DNA of 35,067 bases from Micromonospora sp. KC213 (lineage in GTDB: Bacteria > Actinomycetota > Actinomycetes > Mycobacteriales > Micromonosporaceae): assembly GCF_004348325.1 (NCBI RefSeq), contig NZ_SMKF01000047.1, forward strand, positions 1 to 35,067, written 5' to 3'. The notes beneath the pieces are model-generated. The model did no database searches. It was given only the letters and a program-made list of their open reading frames with translations, and was not told the origin of the DNA. This document shows positions 7,942 to 15,615 of this stretch, piece after piece. Position 1 is the stretch's first letter, and the number at the start of each line of letters is the position of its first letter. The translations under genes were made by a program, and so were the position numbers.

Positions 7942-8591
7942 CCCACCTGCACAACTTCTACCGCGAGGTCGCCCGGGTGGCACTCACCGCGGCCGGACGG
8001 CACCGGTTCGTGCTCGGCGGCGGCGTCGCCTGGGCGGCGCACGGCCTGGTCACCCGCCCCACCGAGGACGTGGACCTGTTCGCCGACGTGGAGGGCGCGG
8101 CCGCGGCGGCGGCCACGGAGGTGCGCGCGACGCTGGAACGGGCCGGGTACACGGTCACCGACGCTGATCCCGACAGCGACCTCGGCGGGCTGTTCGACGG
8201 CGTCGACCAGGACCTCCGGGACTTCGTGGTGCGCCGCGGCGACCGGCAGATCCGGTTGAGTCTGGCCCGCCTCGACCGGTACCGCTCCCCCGTGGTGATG
8301 GACTTCGGCCCGGTGATGGACGTGCGGGACCTGGTGGCGAACAAGACCGCCGCCCTGGTCAACCGCCGCGAGGCACGCGACTACATCGACGTGGCGGCGG
8401 CCCTGGACCGCTGGTCCGTCGCCGAACTGCTGGGGCTGGCCCGGCAGGTCGATCCGGCGCTGGAGGACTCCGACGTGCGGGAGGCGGGCCGCTACCTGGA
8501 CCGGGTGTCGGACCGGCGATTCAGCCGTTACGGCCTGGACGCCGGGCAGATCGCCCGGATGCGGGACCGGTTCGCCGGCTGGCCCCGCTGA
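7938..8591 (+). CDS. AbiEii/AbiGii-like nucleotidyltransferase (putative toxin)
   Basis: A 217-residue protein with the minimal nucleotidyltransferase signature: FVLGGGVAWAAHG at residues 24-36, then TEDVDLF at 42-48 with the paired Asp44 and Asp46 that bind metal. The C-terminal part, VRDLVANKTAALVNRREARDYIDVAAAL, is typical of the AbiEii/AbiGii toxin family of type IV toxin-antitoxin and phage abortive infection systems. GTG at 7938 overlaps the stop of the 110-residue upstream gene. Relatives transfer nucleotides to tRNA acceptor ends or other RNAs; the target here is unknown. A GC hairpin follows before the convergent SDR gene. Confidence 0.82.
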   Translation: MTHLHNFYREVARVALTAAGRHRFVLGGGVAWAAHGLVTRPTEDVDLFADVEGAAAAAATEVRATLERAGYTVTDADPDSDLGGLFDGVDQDLRDFVVRRGDRQIRLSLARLDRYRSPVVMDFGPVMDVRDLVANKTAALVNRREARDYIDVAAALDRWSVAELLGLARQVDPALEDSDVREAGRYLDRVSDRRFSRYGLDAGQIARMRDRFAGWPR

Positions 8592-8650
8592 CCGGCCGCG
8601 CCCACGGCGCAGCCGTCGCACCCGCAGGACCGGCGCAGCGCGGCGCACCG

Positions 8651-8681
8651 GCCCGGGTGGCCGCGCGGAGACCACCCGGGC
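8651..8681. terminator. Bidirectional terminator hairpin
   Basis: Perfect 10-bp inverted repeat GCCCGGGTGG/CCACCCGGGC with an 11-base loop, placed between the convergent nucleotidyltransferase and SDR genes. Confidence 0.7.
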
Positions 8682-8692
8682 GCGGTGTCGGT

Positions 8693-9595
8693 TCACTTCG
8701 TCGGGCGTCCACCGGTGACACCGAGGATCTCACCGGTGACGTAGCTGGACTCCTGCGAGGCGAAGAAGACGTACGCGGGGGCGAGTTCGGCGGGCTGCGC
8801 CGGCCGGCCCAGCGGGGTGTCGGTGCCGAACTGCTTCACCTTCTCCTCCGGCATGGTGGCCGGGATCAACGGCGTCCAGACCGGGCCGGGCGCGACCGCG
8901 TTGACCCGGATGCCCTGCGCGGCGAGCTGCGCGGCGAGAGCCTTGGTGAAGTTGGCGATCCCCGCCTTGGTGGTGGCGTAGTCGAGCAGCTGCGGCGACG
9001 GGTCGAAGGCCTGGATCGAGGTGGTGTTGATGATTGTCGATCCGTCCTTCATCTGCGGGATGGCCTCCCGGCACAGCCAGAACATCGCGTACAGGTTGGT
9101 CTTCAGGACCCGGTCGAACTGGGCGGTGGTGATGCCGGCGATCCCCTCGTCCTGGGACATCTGGTAGGCGGCGTTGTTCACCAGAATGTCAATGCCGCCC
9201 AGGTCGGCCACGGTACGCGCGACGAGGTCCCGGCAGTTGCCCTCGTCGGTGATGTCGGTGCGTACCGCCACGCCCCGCCGGCTGGCCTGCTCGATCAGCC
9301 GCACCGTCTCGCGGGCGTCGGCGTCCTCCTCCTCGCCGAGGTAGGAGATCACCACGTCGGCGCCCTCCCGGGCGAAGGCGATCGCGACCGCCCGGCCGAT
9401 GCCCGAGTCACCGCCGGTGATCAACGCGCGCCGGCCCTCCAGACGGCCGCTGCCCCGGTACGACTCCTCGCCGTGGTCGGGCTTCGGGCCCATCTCGCGG
9501 GTCGAACCCGGCGCGGACTGCTGCTGCGCGGGCTGCCCCTCCTGCTGGCCGTACTGCGTCGTCGGGTCCTGAGTGGCGTACTGGTCCTGGTTCAC
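8693..9595 (-). CDS. SDR-family oxidoreductase, general-stress (GSP39/YhdF-like) type
   Basis: A 300-residue short-chain dehydrogenase. An N-terminal low-complexity Gln-rich tail (about residues 1-30) precedes the Rossmann motif TGGDSGIG near residue 60. NNAAYQMS follows, with catalytic Ser in NTTSIQAF, YATTK (Tyr and Lys of the active site), VNAVAPGPVWTPLI, and the C-terminal YVTGEILGVTGG. The Gln-rich extension and KPDHGE segment resemble Bacillus general stress SDRs. The GTG at 9595 has GGGAG upstream. It reads alone, convergent with the nucleotidyltransferase and divergent from the 5'-nucleotidase. Substrate is unknown; an alcohol or sugar dehydrogenase is likely. Confidence 0.9.
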   Translation of the reverse strand: MNQDQYATQDPTTQYGQQEGQPAQQQSAPGSTREMGPKPDHGEESYRGSGRLEGRRALITGGDSGIGRAVAIAFAREGADVVISYLGEEEDADARETVRLIEQASRRGVAVRTDITDEGNCRDLVARTVADLGGIDILVNNAAYQMSQDEGIAGITTAQFDRVLKTNLYAMFWLCREAIPQMKDGSTIINTTSIQAFDPSPQLLDYATTKAGIANFTKALAAQLAAQGIRVNAVAPGPVWTPLIPATMPEEKVKQFGTDTPLGRPAQPAELAPAYVFFASQESSYVTGEILGVTGGRPTK

Positions 9596-9810
9596 CGGTT
9601 CACTCCCTTGCTGCGTCGTCCGTCCTGGTCCCTGTCCGCCCTACCCCGTCGACCAGCGAAGTAACCGATGCGGTGGTGGTGTCACACGGAGGTGGCCGCC
9701 GACGCCGGTGGGGTGAAACACCATGAGCCTGTGTGGCGGCCGCGTCGACGGCTCGCCTATGGTGCGCAGCGGCGCCCACGAGGCGCCTCACCCTTCCCGA
9801 AAGGTTCCGC

Positions 9811-11604
9811 ATGACCTCCTCCTCCGGCGCGTCGCGCCGCCAGGTGCTGGCCGTCGCCGCCGCCGCGACGTCCGGGCCCCTGATCGCCGGCGCCCCCGCC
9901 CGGGCCGCCGCGGCGAAGGGCCCGAAGACCTGGGACCTGACCGTCCTGGGCACTTCGGACACCCACGGCCACGTCTACAACTGGGACTACTACCGCGACG
10001 CCGAGTACGACGACAGCAAGCACAACGATGTCGGCGTCGCCAAGCTGGCCACCCTGGTCAACCAGATCCGCGCCGAGCGTCGGGGCCGGGCGACCCTCGT
10101 CCTCGACGCCGGCGACACCATCCAGGGCACCCCGCTGGCCACCTACTACGCCAAGCAGGAGCCGATCACCGTCACCGGTGAGACGCACCCGATGGCCAAC
10201 GCGATGAACGTCCTCCGGTACGACGCGGTCACCCTGGGCAATCACGAGTTCAACTACGGGCTGCCGCTGCTGGCGAAGTGGATCGAGCAGCTCGGCTTCC
10301 CGGCGCTGGCCGCCAACGCTCTCAACGCGAAGACCGGCCGGCCGGCCTACCTGCCGTACCTGATCAAGAAGGTTCGGCTGGGTGGCGAGGGCTGCCCCAC
10401 CCTCAACGTCGGCATCCTCGGCCTGACCAACCCCGGTTCGGCGATCTGGGACAAGGCCAACGTCGAGGGCAGGCTGATCTTCGCCGACATGGTCGAGTCC
10501 GCCGCGACGTGGGTGCCGATCATGCGGCAGCGCGGTGCCGACCTCGTGATCGTCTCCGCGCACGGCGGCGACAGCGGCACCTCCAGCTACGGCCCGGAGC
10601 TGCCGGTCGAGAACCCGGTGGCGACGATCGCGCGGCAGGTGCCGGGCATCGACGCGATCCTGTTCGGGCACGCGCACGCCGAGGTGGTGGAGCGGTTCCA
10701 CACCAACGAGGTCACCGGCGAACAGGTGCTCACCGCCGAGCCGTCCAAGTGGGGCCAGCGGCTGACCCGGATGGACTTCACCGTCCAGAAGGTGCGCGGC
10801 CGCTGGAAGGTCGTCGCCAAGCGGGCGTCCATGCTGAACACCAACACCGTCGTCGAGGACCCGGCGGTGCTCGCCGCCGTACGCGGCCAGCACGCCAAGA
10901 CGGTGGACTACGTCAACACCGTGGTTGCCCAGTCATCGCAGGAGTTGTCGGCTGCCGCGTCGCGGTACCGGGACACCCCGATCCTGGACTTCATCAACCA
11001 CGTGCAGACCGAGGTGGTCACGAAGGCGCTCGCCGGCACCGCGTACGCGTCGCTGCCGGTGCTGTCGATCGCCGCGCCGTTCAGTCGTACCGCGATCTTC
11101 CCGCAGGGTGACGTACGCATCCGCGATGTGGCGGGCCTGTACGTCTTCGACAACACCCTCGAGGCCGTGGTGCTCACCGGCGCCGAGGTCCGCACGTACC
11201 TGGAGTTCTCCGCCAGGTACTTCCAAACCGTGCCGGTCGGTGCCAGCGTCGACCCGACGACGATCAGCGACCCGGCCGTACCGGACTACAACTACGACGT
11301 GTTCTCCGGGCTGGACTACGACATCGACGTCACCAGGCCGGTCGGGCAGCGGATCACCCGGCTGGTCCTGCCCGGCACCGACACCCCGGTCACCGATGAT
11401 TCGCGGTTCGTCGTCGCGGTCAACAACTACCGCCGCAGCGGCGGCGGCAACTTCCCCGGCATCGTGAAGACCCAGGTGTACAACGAGCAGCAGGAGATCC
11501 GTCAGCTGCTGATCGACTGGGCGCAGGCCAAGGGTGTCATCGACCCGGCCGACTTCTTCGTGCCGAACTGGCGACTGGTGCGCGAGGGCGTGCCGGTCTT
11601 CTGA
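9811..11604 (+). CDS. Tat-exported bifunctional metallophosphatase/5'-nucleotidase
   Basis: A 597-residue secreted phosphoesterase. The N-terminus SRRQVLAVAAAATSG is a twin-arginine-like signal, cleaved near ARAAAA. The metallophosphatase domain shows the dimetal motifs GTSDTHGH, LDAGDTIQGTP, TLGNHEFNYG and FGHAHAEV within the first ~310 residues. A C-terminal 5'-nucleotidase domain with AAPFSRTAIFPQGDVRIRD and RRSGGGNFPGI follows. It would release nucleosides and phosphate from extracellular nucleotides or 2',3'-cyclic nucleotides. The ATG at 9811 with GAAAGG upstream is chosen over an earlier in-frame start because the signal peptide begins there. It appears monocistronic, ending in a strong 19-bp hairpin. 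Confidence 0.92.
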   Translation: MTSSSGASRRQVLAVAAAATSGPLIAGAPARAAAAKGPKTWDLTVLGTSDTHGHVYNWDYYRDAEYDDSKHNDVGVAKLATLVNQIRAERRGRATLVLDAGDTIQGTPLATYYAKQEPITVTGETHPMANAMNVLRYDAVTLGNHEFNYGLPLLAKWIEQLGFPALAANALNAKTGRPAYLPYLIKKVRLGGEGCPTLNVGILGLTNPGSAIWDKANVEGRLIFADMVESAATWVPIMRQRGADLVIVSAHGGDSGTSSYGPELPVENPVATIARQVPGIDAILFGHAHAEVVERFHTNEVTGEQVLTAEPSKWGQRLTRMDFTVQKVRGRWKVVAKRASMLNTNTVVEDPAVLAAVRGQHAKTVDYVNTVVAQSSQELSAAASRYRDTPILDFINHVQTEVVTKALAGTAYASLPVLSIAAPFSRTAIFPQGDVRIRDVAGLYVFDNTLEAVVLTGAEVRTYLEFSARYFQTVPVGASVDPTTISDPAVPDYNYDVFSGLDYDIDVTRPVGQRITRLVLPGTDTPVTDDSRFVVAVNNYRRSGGGNFPGIVKTQVYNEQQEIRQLLIDWAQAKGVIDPADFFVPNWRLVREGVPVF

Positions 11605-11611
11605 CCCGTAC

Positions 11612-11657
11612 CACGTCGACGGGTCGCGGGCCCGACGCCCCGCGACCCGTCGACGTG
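11612..11657. terminator. Strong hairpin between convergent genes
   Basis: A perfect 19-bp inverted repeat (11612-11630 with 11639-11657) with an 8-base loop. It lies 7 bases after the 5'-nucleotidase stop and 25 bases from the end of the convergent flavoprotein gene, so it probably terminates both. It is the strongest hairpin I found in the window. Confidence 0.85.
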
Positions 11658-11682
11658 AGGTTGGTCCGGCCGGTGGCCGGGC

Positions 11683-12825
11683 TCAATCGGCCGGCTGCCG
11701 CAGCGGGGGCAGGCGATCCAGCAGCGCCAGAGCGGCTCGGACCGGCACGCGGGTCAGCGTCCGGTCGAAGCCGGCCCGGCCCTGGCAGAACCGCACGAAC
11801 ATCCGCCAGCCGGCCGGGGTGGCCAGCAGGGCGTGGAAGACGTCGGGCCGGCGTTCGAAGACCTCCAACAGGCGATGCCCGGCCCGCATCGACGGCACCA
11901 GCCGCTCGCGCACGTCCCGTTCGTAGTGCCCCGGGTCGCCGGCGGCGACCGCCGCACCGGCGAGCGCCCCGGACCGCAGGGCGTAACTGATCCCCTCCCG
12001 GCTCCACGGTTCCAGCAGGCCCGCCGCGTCCCCGGCGACCAGCACCCGTCCCCGGCGCAGCGGGGAGTCGTCGGCCCGGCACCGGGTCAGGTGCCCCGAG
12101 TCGTGCTCCGGCTCCATCTCCGACAGGCCCAGCCGGTCGAGGAAGCGGCGCAGGTACGCCCGGGTGCGGTCACCCTCGCCCCGGGCGGCGATCACCCCGA
12201 CCGTCAGCGACGCGCCCTTGGGGAACACCCAGGCGTAGGAGCCGGGGATGGCGCCCCAGTCCAGCAGCAGCCGGCCCTGCCAGCGCCGCTGCACAGCGGA
12301 CGGGACCGGCACTTCCCGCTCCAGGCCCAGGTCCACCTGCCGGAACCGGACACCCACGTGCCGGGCGGTGACCCCCGAGGAGCCGTCCGCCCCGACCACC
12401 GTCCGGGCCGCCACGGTGGTGCCGTCGGCCAGGCGTACGCGTACCCCGTCGGGGTCCTGCTCCACACCGCGGACCGCGACGCCCTCGCGCAGCTCGGCCC
12501 CGGCGGCGACCGCGGCGGCACGCAACCGGTCGTCGAACTCCTCCCGGCGCACCATCGCCACCAGCGGGGTGCGGTGGCGGCGGGTGAAGGCGCGTCGCCC
12601 GTCCCGGGTGAACGTCACCCGGTCCACCCGGTCGTGCGCCGGAACCTCGATCCGGCCGGCGACCTCCGACAGGGAGGTACCGATCAGACCCCCTCCGCAG
12701 GTCTTGTAGCGGGGGTGCGTGGCCCGGTCCAGCACCAGCGTCCGCACGCCCGCCGCGGCGGCGACCCGGGCGGCGGTCAGCCCGGCCGGGCCCGCGCCGA
12801 CGACGACGAGATCCCAGATGATCAC
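11683..12825 (-). CDS. Geranylgeranyl reductase-family FAD-dependent oxidoreductase
   Basis: A 380-residue flavoprotein. It opens with the FAD dinucleotide motif VVVGAGPAGLTAARVA, followed by the family marker YKTCGGGL near residue 46. VVGADGSSGVTA follows in mid-protein, and GDAAGLLEPWSREGISYAL near residue 270 is the second FAD-binding motif. These match the geranylgeranyl reductase (ChlP/GGR) family, which saturates isoprenoid double bonds in quinones, lipids or carotenoids. The GTG start at 12825 begins just before the FAD motif. It stands alone; no isoprenoid gene is adjacent, although a lycopene cyclase lies at 29830-31002. Substrate is not predictable from sequence. Confidence 0.85.
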   Translation of the reverse strand: MIIWDLVVVGAGPAGLTAARVAAAAGVRTLVLDRATHPRYKTCGGGLIGTSLSEVAGRIEVPAHDRVDRVTFTRDGRRAFTRRHRTPLVAMVRREEFDDRLRAAAVAAGAELREGVAVRGVEQDPDGVRVRLADGTTVAARTVVGADGSSGVTARHVGVRFRQVDLGLEREVPVPSAVQRRWQGRLLLDWGAIPGSYAWVFPKGASLTVGVIAARGEGDRTRAYLRRFLDRLGLSEMEPEHDSGHLTRCRADDSPLRRGRVLVAGDAAGLLEPWSREGISYALRSGALAGAAVAAGDPGHYERDVRERLVPSMRAGHRLLEVFERRPDVFHALLATPAGWRMFVRFCQGRAGFDRTLTRVPVRAALALLDRLPPLRQPAD

Positions 12826-12962
12826 GGGTCCACCCTAGGGCACCGCGCGTGGCCCGGCGGGACACGACCGCCCGAACGGATGGGCATTGTCGGTCACCCG
12901 GCGGGTAAGCCGCGGTACCCAGACCGCCCGGGCGACGGGCGGGTCACGGCGAGGAGGTCACC

Positions 12963-13199
12963 ATGCAGCAGGTGCGTCTGTCGGAGGCCGAGGAACGGGT
13001 GTACGACGCGGTGGCGGCGTTGGAGTCGCGCGGTCAGGTGCCGTACCCGGCCCTGATCGCCGAGGAGGCGGGGATGGCGGAGGAGCAGGTGCACCAGCCC
13101 CTGCACCTGCTCACCGAGAAGAACCTGCTGCACCGGGAGGACTCGCCGATGGCCGGGCTGGACTTCGGTCCCCGGTGGTGCGCCCGCCAGCTGGCGTGA
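12963..13199 (+). CDS. Small winged-helix-like DNA-binding protein
   Basis: A 78-residue protein whose pattern fits one winged helix-turn-helix: helix 1 in SEAEERVYDAVAALES, helix 2 in PYPALIAEEAG, recognition helix in AEEQVHQPLHLLTEKN, and a short wing LLHRED. The ATG at 12963 follows GAGGAGG. The MFS exporter gene starts 30 bases downstream on the same strand, so it may be a local regulator of the transporter (inference). It has no effector domain. Confidence 0.72.
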   Translation: MQQVRLSEAEERVYDAVAALESRGQVPYPALIAEEAGMAEEQVHQPLHLLTEKNLLHREDSPMAGLDFGPRWCARQLA

Positions 13200-13229
13200 G
13201 CCGCCGCGGTGCCCGGGTCGCGGGCGGCC

Positions 13230-14711
13230 ATGCCTGACCGACCGTCGGTGGCCGGCGCGACGGGTGACCGACGTCGGTGGCAGGCTCTCGGCGTCGCCCT
13301 GGTGGCGGCGTTCATGACGCTGCTGGACGTCAGCATCGTCAACGTCGCCGTCCCGTCCCTGCAACGGTCGTTGCACGCCAGTTCCAGCGACCTGCAGTGG
13401 GTGCTATCCGGGTACGCGCTGACGTTCGGGCTGGTCCTGGTGCCGGCCGGCCGGTTCGGTGACGCCCACGGGCGACGCACGGCGTTCGTGGTGGGCGTCG
13501 CCCTGTTCACGCTCACCAGCACGCTGGCCGGTCTGGCCAACTCCCCCGGCTGGCTGGTGGCTGCCCGGCTGCTCCAGGGAACCGCCGCCGGGATCGTCAA
13601 CCCGCAGGTCACCGGCCTGATCCAGCAGCTGTTCCGGGACGCCGAACGGGGCCGCGCGTTCGGTTTGCTCGGCGCGACCATCGGCGTCTCCACCGCGGTC
13701 GGCCCCCTGCTGGGCGGGCTGCTGATCGCCCTCGGCGGCGCCGATCACGGCTGGCGGTGGGTCTTCTTCGTCAACATTCCGGTGGGGATTGTCGGGGTGC
13801 TGCTCGGTTGGCGGCTGCTGCCGGCGCGTCCCACCGGGCTACCGGACCGACACCGCTTCGACCTGACCGGGGTGCTGCTGCTCGGTGCGGGGGTCCTGCT
13901 TCTGCTGCTGCCGCTGGTGCAACGCGAGCACTGGCACAGCCCGTGGCGGTGGGCGCTGATCCCGACGGGGATCCTCGTCCTGGCCGGTTTCGCCAGGTGG
14001 GAACGCCGGTACGCCGGGCGTGGGCGGGTCCCGTTGTTCGACCTGCGACTGTTCGGGCTGCGCTCGTACACCCTCGGCGCGCTGCTCGCGCTGGTCTACT
14101 TCGGCGGCTTCACCGCGATCTTCTTCGTCTTCACGCTCTACCTGCAGAACGGCCTCGGCTACAGCGCGCTGGTCGCCGGCCTGGCGATCACGCCGTTCGC
14201 CCTCGGGTCGGCGCTGGCATCGGCGCTCGGCGGGCGGGTCGTCGACCGGTTCGGCCGGCCGCTGGTCGGCGCCGGACTGGCGGTCGTGCTGCTCGGCCTC
14301 GGTGCGGTGGTGCTGGTGCTACGCGGCGACCCAATCGGCGGGGTGCCGCTGCTCACGGCGGTGCCGCTGCTGGCGGCCGGGCTGGGCAGCGGGCTGGTCA
14401 TCACACCGAACCAGACCCTCACCCTGGCCGAGGTGCCGGTGCCGCAAGCCGGCGGCGCGGCCGGCATGTTGCAGACCGGCCAGCGGATCGGCTCCGCCGC
14501 CGGCATCGCCGCGGTCGGGGCGGTGTTCTTCTCGTCGCTGGCCGGCAGTGCCGGTGACTGGGCGGCGGCGCTGCGGCACGCACTGCTGCTGGCGATGGGC
14601 TTCGTCGCGCTGGCCCTCTGCGCCGCCCTCCTGGACGTGGCCCTCACCCGCCGGATGGTCCGCACGGACCCGGACGTGGGCGCGACGCGAGCCAGCGGGC
14701 AGAGGAAATGA
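13230..14711 (+). CDS. MFS transporter, DHA2 (EmrB/QacA) drug:H+ antiporter family
   Basis: A 493-residue membrane protein with about 14 hydrophobic segments, the number expected for the DHA2 family. Motifs are MTLLDVSIVNVAVPSL in TM1 (the LDxTIVNVALP signature), GRFGDAHGRR between TM2 and TM3, and GWRWVFFVNIPVG preceding TM6. It is predicted to export drugs or metabolites by proton antiport. The ATG at 13230 is preferred over the GTG at 13209. It lies just downstream of the small winged-helix gene. A 13-bp hairpin overlaps its stop. Confidence 0.92.
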   Translation: MPDRPSVAGATGDRRRWQALGVALVAAFMTLLDVSIVNVAVPSLQRSLHASSSDLQWVLSGYALTFGLVLVPAGRFGDAHGRRTAFVVGVALFTLTSTLAGLANSPGWLVAARLLQGTAAGIVNPQVTGLIQQLFRDAERGRAFGLLGATIGVSTAVGPLLGGLLIALGGADHGWRWVFFVNIPVGIVGVLLGWRLLPARPTGLPDRHRFDLTGVLLLGAGVLLLLLPLVQREHWHSPWRWALIPTGILVLAGFARWERRYAGRGRVPLFDLRLFGLRSYTLGALLALVYFGGFTAIFFVFTLYLQNGLGYSALVAGLAITPFALGSALASALGGRVVDRFGRPLVGAGLAVVLLGLGAVVLVLRGDPIGGVPLLTAVPLLAAGLGSGLVITPNQTLTLAEVPVPQAGGAAGMLQTGQRIGSAAGIAAVGAVFFSSLAGSAGDWAAALRHALLLAMGFVALALCAALLDVALTRRMVRTDPDVGATRASGQRK

Positions 14712-14749
14712 CCGGCCGGCCCCCGGCGTGACGGGACCGGCCGGTCATT
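14707..14749. terminator. Hairpin between convergent MFS and lysozyme-like genes
   Basis: Perfect 13-bp inverted repeat (14707-14719 with 14737-14749), AATGACCGGCCGG and its complement, loop 17 bases. It includes the TGA of the MFS gene and lies 12 bases from the end of the convergent gene. Confidence 0.75.
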
Positions 14750-14761
14750 CGATCCGGGAGG

Positions 14762-15409
14762 TCACCACAGCTGCTGGACGATGTCCGCCGCCTGCTCCTC
14801 CCACTGCGCGTACGCGTACGGGAACGCCGAGACCTGTACGGTCTGCGCCGCCGTGGTCAGCGGCAACTCCTGCCAGCCGGGCACGTTCTTCAGCGCCTCG
14901 AAGAACGCCTGGGAGGCGTACTCGGGGTCGGTGACCTGGTCGGGCGTGCCCCAACCCGACGACGGACGCTGCTGGAACAGGCCCTGCGAGTCGTGGTCGT
15001 TGTACGCGCCCAGGTGGCCGAGGTTGTAGAGCTTGGACTCCTGCAGCGAGGTGGCGATACCGATCACCGCGCCGCGCTTGCCCACACCGGTCTTCTTGGC
15101 CTCCTCGATGATGGCCCTGGCGTTGGCGAGTTGGGCGTCGTCCAGCGGAATGCGGGACTGGGCGCCCTCCACGCCGTGCGGGACGAGTTCATCCCGGCCC
15201 GGCTTCTCTGCCGGCACCTCAGTGGTCCTGCCGCCGGTGGCCAGGTCGATCGCGGCGACGGCACCCCCGTGTGGGCCGGCGCTGACGGGAGCGGCCACGG
15301 CGGCGGGGCCGAACGCCAACCCACCCAGGGCGGCGACACCGGCGATGCTCAGTGCGGTCCTGCGGTTCTTCGCGATGGCCGGGAGCCATCGAGTGAAGTC
15401 GTCCTTCAC
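14762..15409 (-). CDS. Small secreted lysozyme-like protein, paralogue of 6548-7126
   Basis: A 215-residue protein whose mature region closely matches the one at 6548-7126: LVPHGVEGAQSRI, TSLQESKLYNLGHLG, NDHDSQGLFQQRPSSGWGT, DPEYASQAF, and AAQTVQVSAFPYAYAQWE. The N-terminus has an Arg-rich start and a hydrophobic core (LSIAGVAALGGLAFGPAAVAA), a signal peptide probably cleaved after AVAA-AP. The GTG at 15409 has GGG eight bases upstream. A longer ORF reaching 15511 is rejected because it begins immediately beside the promoter at 15512-15537. The shared Glu in LQES is the candidate catalytic residue. Probable peptidoglycan hydrolase; activity is inferred. Confidence 0.8.
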   Translation of the reverse strand: MKDDFTRWLPAIAKNRRTALSIAGVAALGGLAFGPAAVAAPVSAGPHGGAVAAIDLATGGRTTEVPAEKPGRDELVPHGVEGAQSRIPLDDAQLANARAIIEEAKKTGVGKRGAVIGIATSLQESKLYNLGHLGAYNDHDSQGLFQQRPSSGWGTPDQVTDPEYASQAFFEALKNVPGWQELPLTTAAQTVQVSAFPYAYAQWEEQAADIVQQLW

Positions 15410-15421
15410 GATGGTTGCCCT

Positions 15422-15456
15422 TTCGATCGTTCGGTGCGCTGCGGATCGAACGCACC
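15422..15456 (-). promoter_or_regulatory. Possible pseudoknotted leader next to the ribosome site
   Basis: In the leader RNA GGUGCG (15456-15451) can pair with CGCACC (15438-15433). Inside that loop UUCGAUC (15450-15444) can pair with GAUCGAA (15428-15422), which abuts the GGG of the ribosome site. The two helices would form an H-type pseudoknot and could control initiation. No known riboswitch matches. Confidence 0.35.
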
Positions 15457-15511
15457 TCGGAGGAACTGCCGGCACCCCCGGGGGTTTGCCTGCCAGCGGT
15501 ACGGGGGACAC

Positions 15512-15537
15512 AACCAGCTTCGCGTGTCGGCCATTCC
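15512..15537 (-). promoter_or_regulatory. ECF sigma-type promoter of the second lysozyme-like gene (GGAAT-N18-GTT)
   Basis: Minus strand GGAAT at 15537-15533, 18-base spacer, GTT at 15514-15512 (GTTGTG). It has the same spacing and core as the promoters upstream of the paralogue, and predicts a leader of about 95 bases. Confidence 0.7.
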
Positions 15538-15615
15538 GGGAATACTCACTGTCGCTGGCGGCGGCGGCACAGGCACCGGGCAGATCCGGACAGGCCGACC
15601 ACCGCGGTACGAACC

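Noticed and set aside
15410..15511. Longer N-terminus for the 14762 lysozyme-like protein
   Set aside because: The start would sit next to the GTT box of the promoter; the GTG at 15409 has a ribosome site and signal peptide.
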